From positions 1 to 64,000 of the forward strand of contig JAQUFE010000001.1 in NCBI GenBank assembly GCA_028684815.1: DNA of 64,000 nucleotides. The letters are read 5' to 3'. Origin of the DNA: Sulfurimonas sp. (GTDB lineage: Bacteria > Campylobacterota > Campylobacteria > Campylobacterales > Sulfurimonadaceae). The notes beneath the pieces were generated by a model. The model searched no databases. It had not been told where the DNA came from and saw nothing but the letters and a program-made list of their open reading frames with translations. Shown here piece after piece: positions 9,048-18,507 of this stretch (positions are counted from its first letter, which is position 1; the number at the start of each line of letters is the position of its first letter). The position numbers and the translations under genes are program-made.

Positions 9048-10283
9048 CTATTTTATAACTCCACTGCCTTTGTAGTTTGCTGAGTGGTATATAATGGTGT
9101 TGTTTTTTCTAGCATAGTATCGCATCAAAAGGTTTTGGATAGTGGGTTCTATGGATGGTGCAAACCAGGCATTGTTGCTGATGGCTATCATATATTTGAC
9201 ATCGCCTTCATAGAGCTTGCTAGATGTCGCCTCATAGCAGATTGCATTTCTGAACTTTACACCTTTAATGTTAAAATCAGTCGCCTCTTTTGCAGTCTGA
9301 AAATCTGCCTCTCCCGCAAAAAACATCTCATTTATATAGTCTTGTGCAAATTTTGGAAGCGGGATATATTCGCCAAAAGGAACTAAAACAAGTTTTTTAG
9401 CCACTTCAAATTGCCCATCTTCAAACAAGTATGTAACATTATAGTTATGTTCTTCCTCTTTGTAAAGCGTGCCTGCTACTATACTAATATGTTTAGAATA
9501 TTCTAAAAGCTTATCTATAAGAAGTTGGTTACGGTTCAAATAAAGTGGAAATACTGACTCAGGAAAGACAACTACATCATACTCCTTGTCTATAGCATCT
9601 TCAATCTCTTTAAAGATCATATCTATAGTAGAAAAAAGGCTCTCTTTTTGCCATTTTCTATCTTGTGATATCTCAGTATGTACAAGTTTAATGTTTAGTT
9701 CTGGAGCTTTTAACTCATGAGCGTTAAAGTTTAGAGCCAAGATGAGTAGGGCTAAAGGTGCGTATTTGTATGGCTTTTTTATGTAGTTGGGCAAACTAAG
9801 AGCAAGCAAAACTAGGATGAGTTGATATTTATAGATGCCGATGAAACTCTCAACAAAAATAAGCTCTATTTGCATCCAGTTCCAATTGAGTGGCTCAAAA
9901 AAACTAAGCCCAAAAAGTAAAACAGCTCTTATATAGACCTCCCTGCTAAGTGCTAAAATTCCAAAAAATAGTAAATAAATAATACCAAAACCAAGACTTA
10001 CAAAAGGAGTAAGATAGCCAACTCCCGTGTACTCGAAGCTATAACCTATCCAGTAAAACCAAAGCAGCCCTATAAAAAAACCAGCAACTAAGATGGCCCT
10101 TTTAGAAATGTATAAAAAAAGTGCAATAGATAACACTCCAAAGAGAGTGTTGATGAGTTTAGAACTAAATCCCCAATGTTCAAAGTAGATAAAAGCACTA
10201 AATAAAAGAGCTGTCAGTAAGCCAACAATAGCGTCAAAGGTAAATGTATGGTTTGTTTTAAAAGTTGTTATTTTTCTAGTCAT
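9048..10283 (-). CDS. lnt: Apolipoprotein N-acyltransferase
   Basis: A 411-residue protein with about six N-terminal membrane segments (to about residue 190), then a periplasmic carbon-nitrogen hydrolase domain. The catalytic triad is visible: Glu in VVFPESVFP, Lys in KKLVLVPFGEYIP, Cys in FRNAICYEA. This is Lnt, which adds the third acyl chain to lipoproteins. It is shorter than the E. coli enzyme (about 510), as is common in Campylobacterota. Many lipoproteins are encoded in this window. A TATAAT (complement 10289-10294) ends 5 bases before the ATG and there is no clear Shine-Dalgarno, so the transcript may be leaderless or nearly so. Confidence 0.9.
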   Translation of the reverse strand: MTRKITTFKTNHTFTFDAIVGLLTALLFSAFIYFEHWGFSSKLINTLFGVLSIALFLYISKRAILVAGFFIGLLWFYWIGYSFEYTGVGYLTPFVSLGFGIIYLLFFGILALSREVYIRAVLLFGLSFFEPLNWNWMQIELIFVESFIGIYKYQLILVLLALSLPNYIKKPYKYAPLALLILALNFNAHELKAPELNIKLVHTEISQDRKWQKESLFSTIDMIFKEIEDAIDKEYDVVVFPESVFPLYLNRNQLLIDKLLEYSKHISIVAGTLYKEEEHNYNVTYLFEDGQFEVAKKLVLVPFGEYIPLPKFAQDYINEMFFAGEADFQTAKEATDFNIKGVKFRNAICYEATSSKLYEGDVKYMIAISNNAWFAPSIEPTIQNLLMRYYARKNNTIIYHSANYKGSGVIK

Positions 10284-10420
10284 GCGAAATTATAGAGAGT
10301 TAATAGTAAAGAGAGTGTTAAGAAAAGTATGGAAAAAAGGTAATTTAAAGATAGTATGGTGGCTTTTATGACAAATCGGCTTTGAAAATTATCTTTTTTG
10401 GTGAGGAATTATTTAGTAAT

Positions 10421-10645
10421 CGAATGCTCTGAAGAATTGAGTGCTCTGAAGAATTGAGTGCTCTGAAGAATTGAGTGCTCTGAAGAATTATCAAGTTGGA
10501 TACTGAATCAAGTTCAGGATGACAGTTTGTTTGTTCAGCTTGTTTGTTCAAGATGGGCGTGCCCCGTTCCACGTCATTCCATGTTTGTCCGTCATTCCGT
10601 GCTTGACACGGAATCTAGTTTGTAGAATAATCAGAGCATTTGATT
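10421..10645 (-). repeat. Dispersed palindromic element, copy B, with a 17-bp tandem repeat
   Basis: Reverse-oriented copy of the dispersed element. At one end the unit TGCTCTGAAGAATTGAG occurs four times in a row (10425-10490, period 17), so the terminal sequence itself has been amplified. The body holds the CTGAATCAAGTTCAG hairpin and the ATTCCGTGCTTGACACGGAAT hairpin, and the far end is AATCAGAGCATTTGATT. It fills most of the 514-base gap between lnt and ogt. An apparent reading frame through it (10366-10572) has no credible product. Confidence 0.75.
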
Positions 10646-10797
10646 ATACTCTTTAGCGGACTTATCTGAAATTTCAAGAGAGTAGATTATAATGTACTTT
10701 AAAAATGTTAAAATCATAAAGATATAGTTTGAAGATTATTAAAGTAAGAAATATAAACATCAGATAAAAGCTGCAAAAACAAAAGAGGTAAGTTCCC

Positions 10798-11277
10798 ATG
10801 CAAAATCAACTCTACAACCGCGTTATTACAACTCCCTTAGGCAATATGATTGCTACAGCAGATGAAGATGCAATTATCTCTTTTGATTTTATAGAAGAGG
10901 GCAAAATTTATCAATCAATCAATGCTCCATCTCCCCTTTTACTTAGGCTTGAAAAAGAGGTTCTTGAGTATTTTAGAGGAGAGAGAAAAGAGTTTACGAT
11001 ACCTCTGTCTCCAAGTGGGACAACATTTCAAAAAGAGGTTTGGAAAACACTTTTGAGCATACCCTATGGCACAACAGTTTCATATAAAACAGAAGCAAAG
11101 ATATTTGGAAACCCAAAAGCCATAAGAGCAGTTGCAAATGCCAATGGAAAAAACCCTATCTCTATTTTGATTCCATGTCACAGAGTCATAGCATCAGATG
11201 GCAGTTTGGGTGGTTATAGCGGAGGATTAGACAAAAAAGAGTTTTTGCTTTCACTTGAGAGTGATTTTATTCAATAA
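10798..11277 (+). CDS. ogt: Methylated-DNA-protein-cysteine methyltransferase
   Basis: A 159-residue one-time repair protein that removes alkyl groups from O6 of guanine. The active-site motif IPCHRV is at about residues 124-129, with the preceding FQKEVWKTLLSIPYGTTVSY helix-turn-helix and the downstream GGYSGGLDKKEFLL typical of the family. Length matches Ogt-type enzymes without an Ada domain. The ATG follows an AGAGG-rich stretch. It stands alone between two copies of the dispersed element. Confidence 0.93.
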   Translation: MQNQLYNRVITTPLGNMIATADEDAIISFDFIEEGKIYQSINAPSPLLLRLEKEVLEYFRGERKEFTIPLSPSGTTFQKEVWKTLLSIPYGTTVSYKTEAKIFGNPKAIRAVANANGKNPISILIPCHRVIASDGSLGGYSGGLDKKEFLLSLESDFIQ

Positions 11278-11330
11278 TATTCATATACATAGATGATATA
11301 TTTTTACTGCTAAAGGCTAAGAAGATAAAT

Positions 11331-11481
11331 AATTGAATGCTCCGAATAATTATTAATTTGAATCCCAAATCAAGTTCAAGATGATGTTTATTTGTACAGT
11401 TTGTTTGCTCAGGATGCTGTGTGTCCCGTCATTCCGTGCTTGACACGGAATCTAGTTTATAGACTAATCAAAGGGTTCAAT
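11331..11481 (-). repeat. Dispersed palindromic element, copy C
   Basis: Reverse-oriented copy between ogt and the UDP-glucose dehydrogenase gene. It starts TTGAATGCTCCGAATAATTATTAA, has a degenerate AATCAAGTTCAAGAT hairpin, a GTTTATTTG/GTTTGTTTG spacer module also seen in copies B, F and H, then the intact ATTCCGTGCTTGACACGGAAT hairpin, and ends GGGTTCAATTA. The remaining bases up to 11634 show no gene; they should hold the promoter of the next gene. Confidence 0.7.
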
Positions 11482-11634
11482 TAGTGGCAATATTAATCTT
11501 ATGAGAAACAACTTTAAGCTCTTTATTTTTAAATTTTTTTTGATAAAAGTTAAATAAGACGAACCAATAATGGCCCTAATATTTAAGACAGAAATCCAGC
11601 GAAGTCAATTAAACAAAGAAAGGAATTTAAAACT

Positions 11635-12834
11635 ATGAAAATAGCAATAGCAGGAACAGGATATGTAGGTTTAAGCAACGGCATACTCTTAGCGCAAAAA
11701 AATGAAGTGGTAGCACTTGATATTATTCCTGAAAAAGTAGAGATGCTCCAAAACAAAATCTCTCCTATTGAAGATAAAGAGATAGAGGAGTATCTCAAAA
11801 AAGAGAGTTTGAATTTTAGAGCGACTTTAGATAAGGCAGATGCGTACGTGGATGCCGAGTATATCATCATCTCTACACCTACAGACTATGACCCAGAAAC
11901 AAACTACTTCAACACCAAGTCTGTAGAAGATGTAGTAAAAGATGTGCTTATTTATAATCCAAATGCAATAATGGTTATCAAATCTACAGTGCCAGTAGGT
12001 TATACCAAAAGTTTAAGAGAAAAGTTTAGTACTGAAAAGATTATCTTTTCTCCTGAGTTTTTAAGGGAAGGAAAAGCACTGTACGATAATCTTTACCCAA
12101 GTAGAATCATAGTAGGAGAACAATCAGAGCGTGCTAAAATTTTTGCAAATCTTTTAGTCCAAGGTGCTATAAAAAAAGATATAAATATTTTGTTTACAGA
12201 CTCAACAGAAGCAGAAGCTATAAAGCTCTTTTCAAATACTTATCTTGCTATGAGAGTTGCATATTTCAATGAGTTAGACTCTTATGCAGAAGTACACCAT
12301 CTAAACTCAAAACAAATCATAGAAGGGGTAGGTTTGGATCCTCGCATAGGAAATCATTATAATAACCCAAGCTTTGGATATGGTGGATACTGTTTACCAA
12401 AAGATACAAAACAACTAAGAGCAAACTATAGTGAAGTACCAAGCAACCTAATAAGTGCAATAGTAGATGCAAATACAACAAGAAAAGATTTTATAGCAAA
12501 ATCTATAATGAAAAAGCTAAACCTTACTATGAGTGAAAATATAAAAACAACTAAAATAGTAGGAATATATAGGCTCGTCATGAAATCAGGAAGTGATAAC
12601 TTTAGAGCAAGTGCTATACAAGGCATAATGAAACGACTAAAAGCAAAAGGTATAGAAGTAGTAATCTATGAACCAAATATAGATGAAGAACTATTTTTTA
12701 ACTCAAAAGTTATAAAAAACCTAGATGAGTTTAAGTCAGTCTCAGATGTTTTAGTGGCAAATAGACAAAATGAAGACCTAAACGATGTAGAAGATAAAGT
12801 TTACACTCGTGATATTTTTGGTAGTGATGATTGA
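11635..12834 (+). CDS. ugd: UDP-glucose 6-dehydrogenase
   Basis: A 399-residue NAD-dependent dehydrogenase that oxidises UDP-glucose to UDP-glucuronate, a precursor for surface polysaccharides. The N-terminal Rossmann motif is [29 protein letters not shown] marks the sugar-nucleotide site; and [14 protein letters not shown] contains the catalytic cysteine. The length fits the shorter (about 390-400) class. The ATG has AAAGGA about 8 bases upstream. No other polysaccharide gene is next to it, and it lies between two copies of the dispersed element, so it is an isolated gene or was cut off from a cluster. Confidence 0.9.
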   Translation: MKIAIAGTGYVGLSNGILLAQKNEVVALDIIPEKVEMLQNKISPIEDKEIEEYLKKESLNFRATLDKADAYVDAEYIIISTPTDYDPETNYFNTKSVEDVVKDVLIYNPNAIMVIKSTVPVGYTKSLREKFSTEKIIFSPEFLREGKALYDNLYPSRIIVGEQSERAKIFANLLVQGAIKKDINILFTDSTEAEAIKLFSNTYLAMRVAYFNELDSYAEVHHLNSKQIIEGVGLDPRIGNHYNNPSFGYGGYCLPKDTKQLRANYSEVPSNLISAIVDANTTRKDFIAKSIMKKLNLTMSENIKTTKIVGIYRLVMKSGSDNFRASAIQGIMKRLKAKGIEVVIYEPNIDEELFFNSKVIKNLDEFKSVSDVLVANRQNEDLNDVEDKVYTRDIFGSDD

Positions 12835-12948
12835 GATATTAGAGAAAATGATAAAAAAACAGTGTTTTAGTTTATAGAATATTGCCAATTCTAATATCAA
12901 GTGTAATTTTTAAAACGTTATTTGGGAGTGTTTATGTTAGCTTACAAA

Positions 12949-13066
12949 ATTGAATGCTCTGATTAATCTATAAACTATATTTCGTGTCAAACACGGAATG
13001 ACGGGACACGCGTCATTCGGAACTTGATTTAGGATATACCTTAATAATCGTTCAGAGCACACAATT
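12949..13066 (+). repeat. Dispersed palindromic element, copy D
   Basis: Forward copy starting TTGAATGCTCTGATTAATC, with a decayed first hairpin (TTTCGTGTCAAACACGGAAT), a degenerate AACTTGATTTAGGAT second hairpin and an end TCGTTCAGAGCACACAATT. The stretch 12835-13242 otherwise holds no gene that I can support; GATATTAGA at 12835 and TCTAATATC at 12890 can pair across a 46-base loop just behind the ugd stop. Confidence 0.75.
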
Positions 13067-13242
13067 ATCTTTTTTTTGTTATAAACTTTGCAGCAGAACT
13101 ACTACATTCCATTTCGCTTATGTTTAATCCTAGCACTAATGAGGATAGCTAATCTTTACATTTTTGCTAGCTATAGTATATGAAAATTCTAACAAGTAAA
13201 AGGTAGTTGAAAATATCTAAAATAAGGGGTTGGTAGTAATGA

Positions 13243-13318
13243 TGGTGCTCACAACTGGACTCGAACCAGTGACTTTTACCTTGTCGAGGTAACACTCTAC
13301 CAACTGAGTTATGCGAGC
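13243..13318 (-). tRNA. tRNA-Val(GAC)
   Basis: The reverse strand folds as a full cloverleaf: acceptor GCTCGCA/TGTGAGC, D stem ACTC/GAGT, anticodon stem TTACC/GGTAA, T arm ACTGG-TTCGAGT-CCAGT, discriminator A and encoded CCA. The anticodon loop is TCGACAA, giving anticodon GAC (Val). Position 33, normally U, reads C here. Confidence 0.92.
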
Positions 13319-13449
13319 AAATTAAGAGTGACATTGTAGCTAAGAATCCTTAAAGTAATTTTTCTTGACTTAGGACAAATATTTATATTTATTTTATGTT
13401 TATAGAGTGTATAATTTCAATTACAAATAAAGTACCCAAAAGGTAGGAT

Positions 13450-15027
13450 ATGCACTTAAAAGAGTTAGAAGAATTAGGATTACAGAATATTGGTAAGGTT
13501 TATCATAATTTAAGTTATGAAGAACTTATACAGCATGAACTTGATAACGGTGAGTGTGCTCAGACAAAAACAGGTGCAACAGCAGTTGATACAGGTATCT
13601 TTACAGGCCGTAGCCCAAAAGATAAATACTTCGTAGATCGTGATCCATCAAACAAATATATAGCATGGGGAGATGTAAATAAAAAAGTCTCTTCAGAAAT
13701 TTTTGAAGAACTCCTTGAAGTTGCAAAAGAGCAGCTCTCAGGAAAAGATTTGTATATTACAGATGCTTTTTGTGGAGCTTCTGCAGCGTCAAAGAGGTCT
13801 GTTCGTTTTATCTCTGAAATTGCTTGGCAATCACACTTTGTTAAAAATATGTTTATCCGCCCTACTAGCTCAGAGTTAGAAGTTTTTAAAACTGAATTTA
13901 CAGTCTTAAATGCATGTAAGGCAGTAAATAAAAAATGGAAAGAACATGGCCTAAACTCAGAAGTCTTTGTACTTTTTGATGTTGAGAACAACATAGCTAT
14001 TATCGGCGGTACTTGGTATGGTGGTGAGATGAAAAAAGGGATTTTTTCAATGATGAACTACTGGCTGCCGCTAGAAGGAAAACTTCCAATGCACTGCTCT
14101 GCAAACGTTGGAGAAGATGGTGATACAGCACTTTTCTTTGGACTTAGCGGAACAGGTAAAACCACACTAAGTACAGACCCAAAAAGAGCACTTATCGGAG
14201 ACGATGAGCATGGTTGGGATAACCACGGAGTCTTTAACTTTGAGGGTGGATGCTATGCTAAGGTTATAAATCTTGATGCAAAGAGCGAACCTGAAATCTA
14301 TCATGCGATAAGAACAAATGCTCTTTTAGAAAATGTTGTGATGTATGGAGAGGGAGAGGTTGATTACGAAGACAATTCAAAAACTGAAAACACTCGCGTT
14401 TCTTACCCTATAGAGCACATCGAAAATCATAAAGAAGACTTGATGGCTGGGCATCCACAAAATATTATCTTCTTAACTGCAGATGCCTTTGGTATACTTC
14501 CTCCAGTCTCAAAGCTCACTAAAGAGCAAGCAATGTACTACTTTTTAAGCGGATATACTGCAAAAGTGGCTGGGACAGAAAGAGGGATAACTGAACCTGT
14601 TGCAACCTTTTCAGCTTGTTTTGGAGAGGCTTTCTTACCTCTTCATCCTACCGTTTATGCTAATCTCTTAGGTGAGAAAATTGATGCACATGATGTTCAT
14701 GTCTACCTTGTAAACACTGGTTGGACTGGTGGAGGTTATGGTGTTGGAAAGCGAATGAGCATCAAAAATACCCGTGCTTGCATTAACGCCATATTGGACG
14801 GAACTATAAAAGATAGTGAATTTGATACTATTGAGGTTTTTGGACTACAAGTTCCAAAAACACTAGGAGATATAGACCCTAATATCTTAAACCCTCGTAA
14901 TGCGTGGAGTGATAAAGATCATTTTGATAGTAAAAGAGACAACCTAGCAAAAATGTTTATAGAAAACTACAAGAAGTACCAAACAAGTGAACATACTGAT
15001 TTCGCACCATATGGTCCAAAGTTATAA
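13450..15027 (+). CDS. pckA: Phosphoenolpyruvate carboxykinase (ATP)
   Basis: A 525-residue enzyme converting oxaloacetate and ATP to phosphoenolpyruvate, CO2 and ADP. The kinase P-loop [11 protein letters not shown] is at about residues 230-240, preceded by [11 protein letters not shown] and followed by [29 protein letters not shown] near the N-terminus is the substrate-binding signature of the ATP-dependent family. The ATG is preceded by AAAAGGTAGG. In an autotrophic organism it would feed gluconeogenesis from reverse-TCA intermediates. A terminator follows, so the gene is monocistronic. Confidence 0.96.
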   Translation: MHLKELEELGLQNIGKVYHNLSYEELIQHELDNGECAQTKTGATAVDTGIFTGRSPKDKYFVDRDPSNKYIAWGDVNKKVSSEIFEELLEVAKEQLSGKDLYITDAFCGASAASKRSVRFISEIAWQSHFVKNMFIRPTSSELEVFKTEFTVLNACKAVNKKWKEHGLNSEVFVLFDVENNIAIIGGTWYGGEMKKGIFSMMNYWLPLEGKLPMHCSANVGEDGDTALFFGLSGTGKTTLSTDPKRALIGDDEHGWDNHGVFNFEGGCYAKVINLDAKSEPEIYHAIRTNALLENVVMYGEGEVDYEDNSKTENTRVSYPIEHIENHKEDLMAGHPQNIIFLTADAFGILPPVSKLTKEQAMYYFLSGYTAKVAGTERGITEPVATFSACFGEAFLPLHPTVYANLLGEKIDAHDVHVYLVNTGWTGGGYGVGKRMSIKNTRACINAILDGTIKDSEFDTIEVFGLQVPKTLGDIDPNILNPRNAWSDKDHFDSKRDNLAKMFIENYKKYQTSEHTDFAPYGPKL

Positions 15028-15056
15028 AAAAGGGGGGGGGAGTTTTTTATAAACTC

Positions 15057-15083
15057 ACCTCTTCTTTTTTGAAGAGGTTGTTT
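15057..15083 (+). terminator. Rho-independent terminator of pckA
   Basis: ACCTCTTC (15057-15064), a T6 loop and GAAGAGGT (15071-15078) make a perfect 8-bp stem followed by TGTTTCTTT. It could also serve the convergent dedA transcript. A run of nine G lies between the pckA stop and this hairpin (15032-15040). Confidence 0.75.
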
Positions 15084-15131
15084 CTTTCATTTTCTAAAGA
15101 AACTCAATTCTTTCGTTTTCTAAAGAAGCTA

Positions 15132-15692
15132 TTACTTACGCTTTGTGGCTTTTTCCATATAGAACCACAAAGCGCCTCCAAAAATTACTAAAATCAAAGG
15201 TGCTATCCAAGGTTTTTCACCAATGAAACCAGCCACTTTTACTAAAGCACTTCCAGAATAGTAACTACCAAGCCCAAAAACTAAAGCCCAAACTGCAGCA
15301 CTAAGGACATTAAGGACTGCAAACCTTTTAAAATCATACTTTGTTAGACCAATAGCTATAGGGATAAGGGTCTTGATGCCATAAACAAACTTTTGAAAAA
15401 GTATGATCCATGAACCATATTTTTTCATCAACACATGTGAGAGCGCTAACTTTCTTCTATGTTTTCTAAGACCATCCATCATCATACTTTTTTGATAGCG
15501 AGCCATGTAGAAAAGTAAAAAATCACCTAAGGTGTTTGCTGTAAACGCTATTAAAATAGATAAAGTAAGATCCATCTCACCTAAAAAAGAGAGAACTCCA
15601 GCCCCAATAATCGCTACGAAACCACCACCCAAAGAGTAGAGAAAAAGTCCTATATATCCATATGTAGCGAGATTGCTAAATGTATCTTCCAA
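15132..15692 (-). CDS. DedA-family (VTT domain) membrane protein
   Basis: A 186-residue membrane protein with four to five hydrophobic segments. The central block with GDFLLFYMARY and the later FQKFVYGIKTLIPIAIGLTKYDFKRF is typical of the DedA/VTT family, now linked to lipid-carrier (undecaprenyl phosphate) flipping and membrane homeostasis. It runs convergent to pckA. The C-terminus ends in a Lys/Arg-rich tail. No partner gene on the same strand lies close, as uvrB is 246 bases upstream. Confidence 0.85.
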   Translation of the reverse strand: MEDTFSNLATYGYIGLFLYSLGGGFVAIIGAGVLSFLGEMDLTLSILIAFTANTLGDFLLFYMARYQKSMMMDGLRKHRRKLALSHVLMKKYGSWIILFQKFVYGIKTLIPIAIGLTKYDFKRFAVLNVLSAAVWALVFGLGSYYSGSALVKVAGFIGEKPWIAPLILVIFGGALWFYMEKATKRK

Positions 15693-15748
15693 AATTAATA
15701 TTCCTTGATTTTATTTCATAAAATAAAGGAAACCTTTATTCTATATTT

Positions 15749-15902
15749 GTCACGGTATCGGAAGTATACCCACAAGGGGTACGATGTTTCCGCTACCTAC
15801 GCTAACACTTGGTTTCCTTCGGCAGGAAGCCCTCGCAACTTGTTGTTCTTGCTGTTTTGTCACGGTAAAGGGGTACGATGTTTCCGTTACCTATGCTAAC
15901 AC
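15749..15902. repeat. Imperfect direct repeat between dedA and uvrB
   Basis: Two copies of a sequence starting GTCACGGTA and containing GGGGTACGATGTTTCCG and GCTAACAC: 15749-15808 and 15859-15902. The first copy has a 16-base insertion after GTCACGGTA. Between them lies GGTTTCCTTCGGCAGGAAGCC, which can form a short hairpin. GC content is visibly higher than the flanks. No gene in this 246-base gap can be supported. Confidence 0.55.
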
Positions 15903-15938
15903 CACAACCAGACTTATTTTAATGCGCTGTTTTCTTGT

Positions 15939-17921
15939 TTATAATTGTTTTATCTTCATGATTTCATCACGAAGTCTTGCTGCTTCTTCAAAGTTTAACT
16001 CTTTTGCAGCTTGTTTCATCTTTAGAGATAGCTCTTTTACTATTACTTTTTTTTCTGCTGCTGGAATTTTATCCATTTTTTTATGTTTTTGGTAAATACC
16101 GCCATGATCTTCAAGCTTTAGGTTGGCATCTAGTTTTCTTATGGTTGTAGTTGGAGTGATGCCGTGTTTTTTGTTGTGAGCCTCTTGTATCTCTCGCCTT
16201 GCATTTGTTTTGTCTATCGCTCTTTGCATAGAGCCTGTTATTTTATTTGCGTACAAGATAACTCTACCGTTTGAGTTCCTAGCCCCTCTTCCTATAGTCT
16301 GAACAAGTGCCGTCTCACTTCTTAAAAAGCCTTCTTTATCAGCATCTAGTATGGCAACAAGGGAGACTTCTGGCAAGTCTAAACCCTCACGAAGTAGGTT
16401 GATGCCGATGAGCACATCAAACTCGCCAAGTCTAAGTGCACGGATGATTTGGTTTCTCTCTATGGTGTCGATGTCTGAGTGCATATATTGAACTTTTATA
16501 CCCAAATCTGCTAAGTATTTTGTGAGTGCTTCTGCCATTTTTTTTGTTAGCACTGTTATAAGAACTCTCTCATCTTTAACAGTTATCTTTTTTATCTCAT
16601 CGTGAATATCTTCTACTTGGTTATCAGATGTTCTTATCTCTAGAACAGGATCTAGCAGTCCAGTAGGGCGGATGATTTGCTCAGCTTTAACGCTAGACAT
16701 CTCAAGCTCATATTCAGAAGGTGTGGCTGAGACAAAGAGATAAAAAGGAGCTTTAACAATGTACTCATCAGCTTTTAGAGGGCGATTGTCTAGTGCTGAA
16801 GGGAGGCGAAAACCATGCTCTACTAAAACTTCTTTTCTAGCTCTGTCACCTGCGTACATTCCACGATACTGAGGAAGTGAAACATGCGACTCATCTACGA
16901 TAACAAGATAGTCTTTGTGATTTACTGCAAAGTAGTCAAGCAGAGTAAAAGGAGCTTCACCTGGTTTTTTGTTAGTAAGAAGTCTTGAGTAGTTTTCAAC
17001 GCCTTTACACATTCCTGTGGTTTGTAGCATCTCTAAATCAAACTCAACTCTCTGTTTTAGCCTTTGGTACTCTACTACTTTTCCCTCTTTTTGAAAAAAT
17101 GCAAGTCTATCATCTAACTCTTCTTCTATGCGTTTTATGGCAACTGCCATCTTCTCTTGAGATACACTAAACTGTGAAGTAGCGTAGATGGTGAACTTTT
17201 TATGCTCCTCTAGTTTTTTGTTATCTATGACATCGATAGTGTACATAGCCTCTATCTCATCGCCAAAAAACTCTATACGCAGAGCTTCTTGCTCAAAATA
17301 AGGAGGATAAACATCCATAGTTTCACCATTTACTCTGATGTGGCCACTGTCAAAAAAGCTATCGTTTCTACTGTAACCCATCTCAACAAGGCGAAGAAGA
17401 AGTTTTTTCTGAGCTATTTCATCTCCAACTTCTAAAGTTTGGACCATATTTAGGTACTCTTCTGGATCTCCCAAACCATAGTTTGCAGAGACAGATGCGA
17501 TAACTATTACATCATCATAAGAGAGAAGGTTTGCAGTAGAAGAGAGTCTTAGGCGTTCGAGTTCATCATTTATAGCACTATCTTTTTCTATAAAAAGATC
17601 TTGGCGTGGAATGTAGGCTTCAGGCTGATAGTAGTCATAGTAAGATACAAAATACTCAACATGGTTGTTAGGGAAAAATTCTCTAAACTCACTATAGAGT
17701 TGGGCAGCAAGAGTTTTGTTATGAGTCATGATGATGGTTGGCATCTTCACATTTTCTATAACTCTTGCCATAGTGTGAGTTTTACCACTTCCTGTCACAC
17801 CCTCAAGGGTCTGATAGCGGTTTCCATCAAGAATTGATTTGCTTAAAACTTCTATGGCTTTTGGCTGATCACCAGCTGGCTGATAAGGAGATACGACTTT
17901 AAAATTCGGTTCTTTTTTCAT
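15939..17921 (-). CDS. uvrB: UvrABC system protein B
   Basis: About 660 residues; the damage-verifying helicase-like subunit of nucleotide excision repair. Walker A is [12 protein letters not shown] near residue 40, the beta-hairpin region [15 protein letters not shown] follows, DESHVSLPQ is the Walker B block, and the C-terminus carries a UVR domain ([20 protein letters not shown]). I prefer the ATG at 17921 to the TTG at 17939: the shorter product begins as homologues do, and a TATAAT (complement 17929-17934) ends exactly 7 bases before this ATG, with no Shine-Dalgarno, so the mRNA may be leaderless. Confidence 0.95.
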   Translation of the reverse strand: MKKEPNFKVVSPYQPAGDQPKAIEVLSKSILDGNRYQTLEGVTGSGKTHTMARVIENVKMPTIIMTHNKTLAAQLYSEFREFFPNNHVEYFVSYYDYYQPEAYIPRQDLFIEKDSAINDELERLRLSSTANLLSYDDVIVIASVSANYGLGDPEEYLNMVQTLEVGDEIAQKKLLLRLVEMGYSRNDSFFDSGHIRVNGETMDVYPPYFEQEALRIEFFGDEIEAMYTIDVIDNKKLEEHKKFTIYATSQFSVSQEKMAVAIKRIEEELDDRLAFFQKEGKVVEYQRLKQRVEFDLEMLQTTGMCKGVENYSRLLTNKKPGEAPFTLLDYFAVNHKDYLVIVDESHVSLPQYRGMYAGDRARKEVLVEHGFRLPSALDNRPLKADEYIVKAPFYLFVSATPSEYELEMSSVKAEQIIRPTGLLDPVLEIRTSDNQVEDIHDEIKKITVKDERVLITVLTKKMAEALTKYLADLGIKVQYMHSDIDTIERNQIIRALRLGEFDVLIGINLLREGLDLPEVSLVAILDADKEGFLRSETALVQTIGRGARNSNGRVILYANKITGSMQRAIDKTNARREIQEAHNKKHGITPTTTIRKLDANLKLEDHGGIYQKHKKMDKIPAAEKKVIVKELSLKMKQAAKELNFEEAARLRDEIMKIKQL

Positions 17922-18077
17922 TGCTAGGATTATAGCCAAATGGAGATAATGTTAAAGAAGAGTAGTGTTTTAAAAGGGTGCTTCTTCTGTGACTTTTGAG
18001 AGAGCAATTTTTACGAGACTTATTTTTAAGCTTAATATAATAAGATATTGGATATTAACAGTACAAAAGGATTTCAA

Positions 18078-18467
18078 ATGAATAAAATATTATTAAGTAC
18101 AATCGCAATAGTCGCATTAACAATGCTAACGGTACACGCTGATGGCATAGATGATATCATGCAGAGTAAAAGTTCTAAACAGAGTACTGACGATAGTCAA
18201 GCTACTAGTAGAAACTCTCCATCATCTGACAATAGTCAAGCTGCGATTGATCAAGCTCAACTAGAAAAATTTGCTTCTGTAAATAGTGATCAACTTGCAA
18301 AAGAGATTGCTGCTGGACATGGTGAAATGGTTGATACATTAGCAGCTCTACTTAAAGTTGAAGATAAAGCTCTCTTTATTTCAAGACTTCAAGATAATTA
18401 TGAGAAGATATATACTTCATCTGATATAAAATCATCAGATGTTTTAAAGAATATTTCTAAAATATAG
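18078..18467 (+). CDS. Small exported protein of unknown function
   Basis: About 129 residues from the ATG at 18078, chosen because AAAGGA lies about 8 bases upstream and the product then starts with a clean Sec signal (MNKILLSTIAIVALTMLTVHA). The mature part has a Ser/Gln/Asp-rich low-complexity stretch (about residues 25-55), then an amphipathic helical region with no cysteines. I do not recognise a family. The frame extends 10 codons further upstream but without a ribosome site. A strong terminator follows, so it is probably transcribed alone. Confidence 0.7.
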   Translation: MNKILLSTIAIVALTMLTVHADGIDDIMQSKSSKQSTDDSQATSRNSPSSDNSQAAIDQAQLEKFASVNSDQLAKEIAAGHGEMVDTLAALLKVEDKALFISRLQDNYEKIYTSSDIKSSDVLKNISKI

Positions 18468-18472
18468 TTTAT

Positions 18473-18507
18473 ACGCTCTACCCTTTATTAAAGAGTAGAA
18501 GCGTTTT
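18473..18507 (+). terminator. Rho-independent terminator
   Basis: ACGC-TCTAC-C-CTTT, loop ATT, AAAG-A-GTAGA-A-GCGT followed by TTTT: a long stem with two small irregularities directly behind the small exported protein gene. The next coding region (DUF4105) begins immediately after its T-run. Confidence 0.8.

Noticed and set aside
10366-10572. 68-codon reading frame on the minus strand
   Set aside because: It runs through the dispersed repeat and its 17-bp tandem array; the product is repeat-derived and has no ribosome site.
15705-16095. Two reading frames between dedA and uvrB
   Set aside because: They cover the intergenic direct repeat and the antisense of the uvrB 3' end; no ribosome site.
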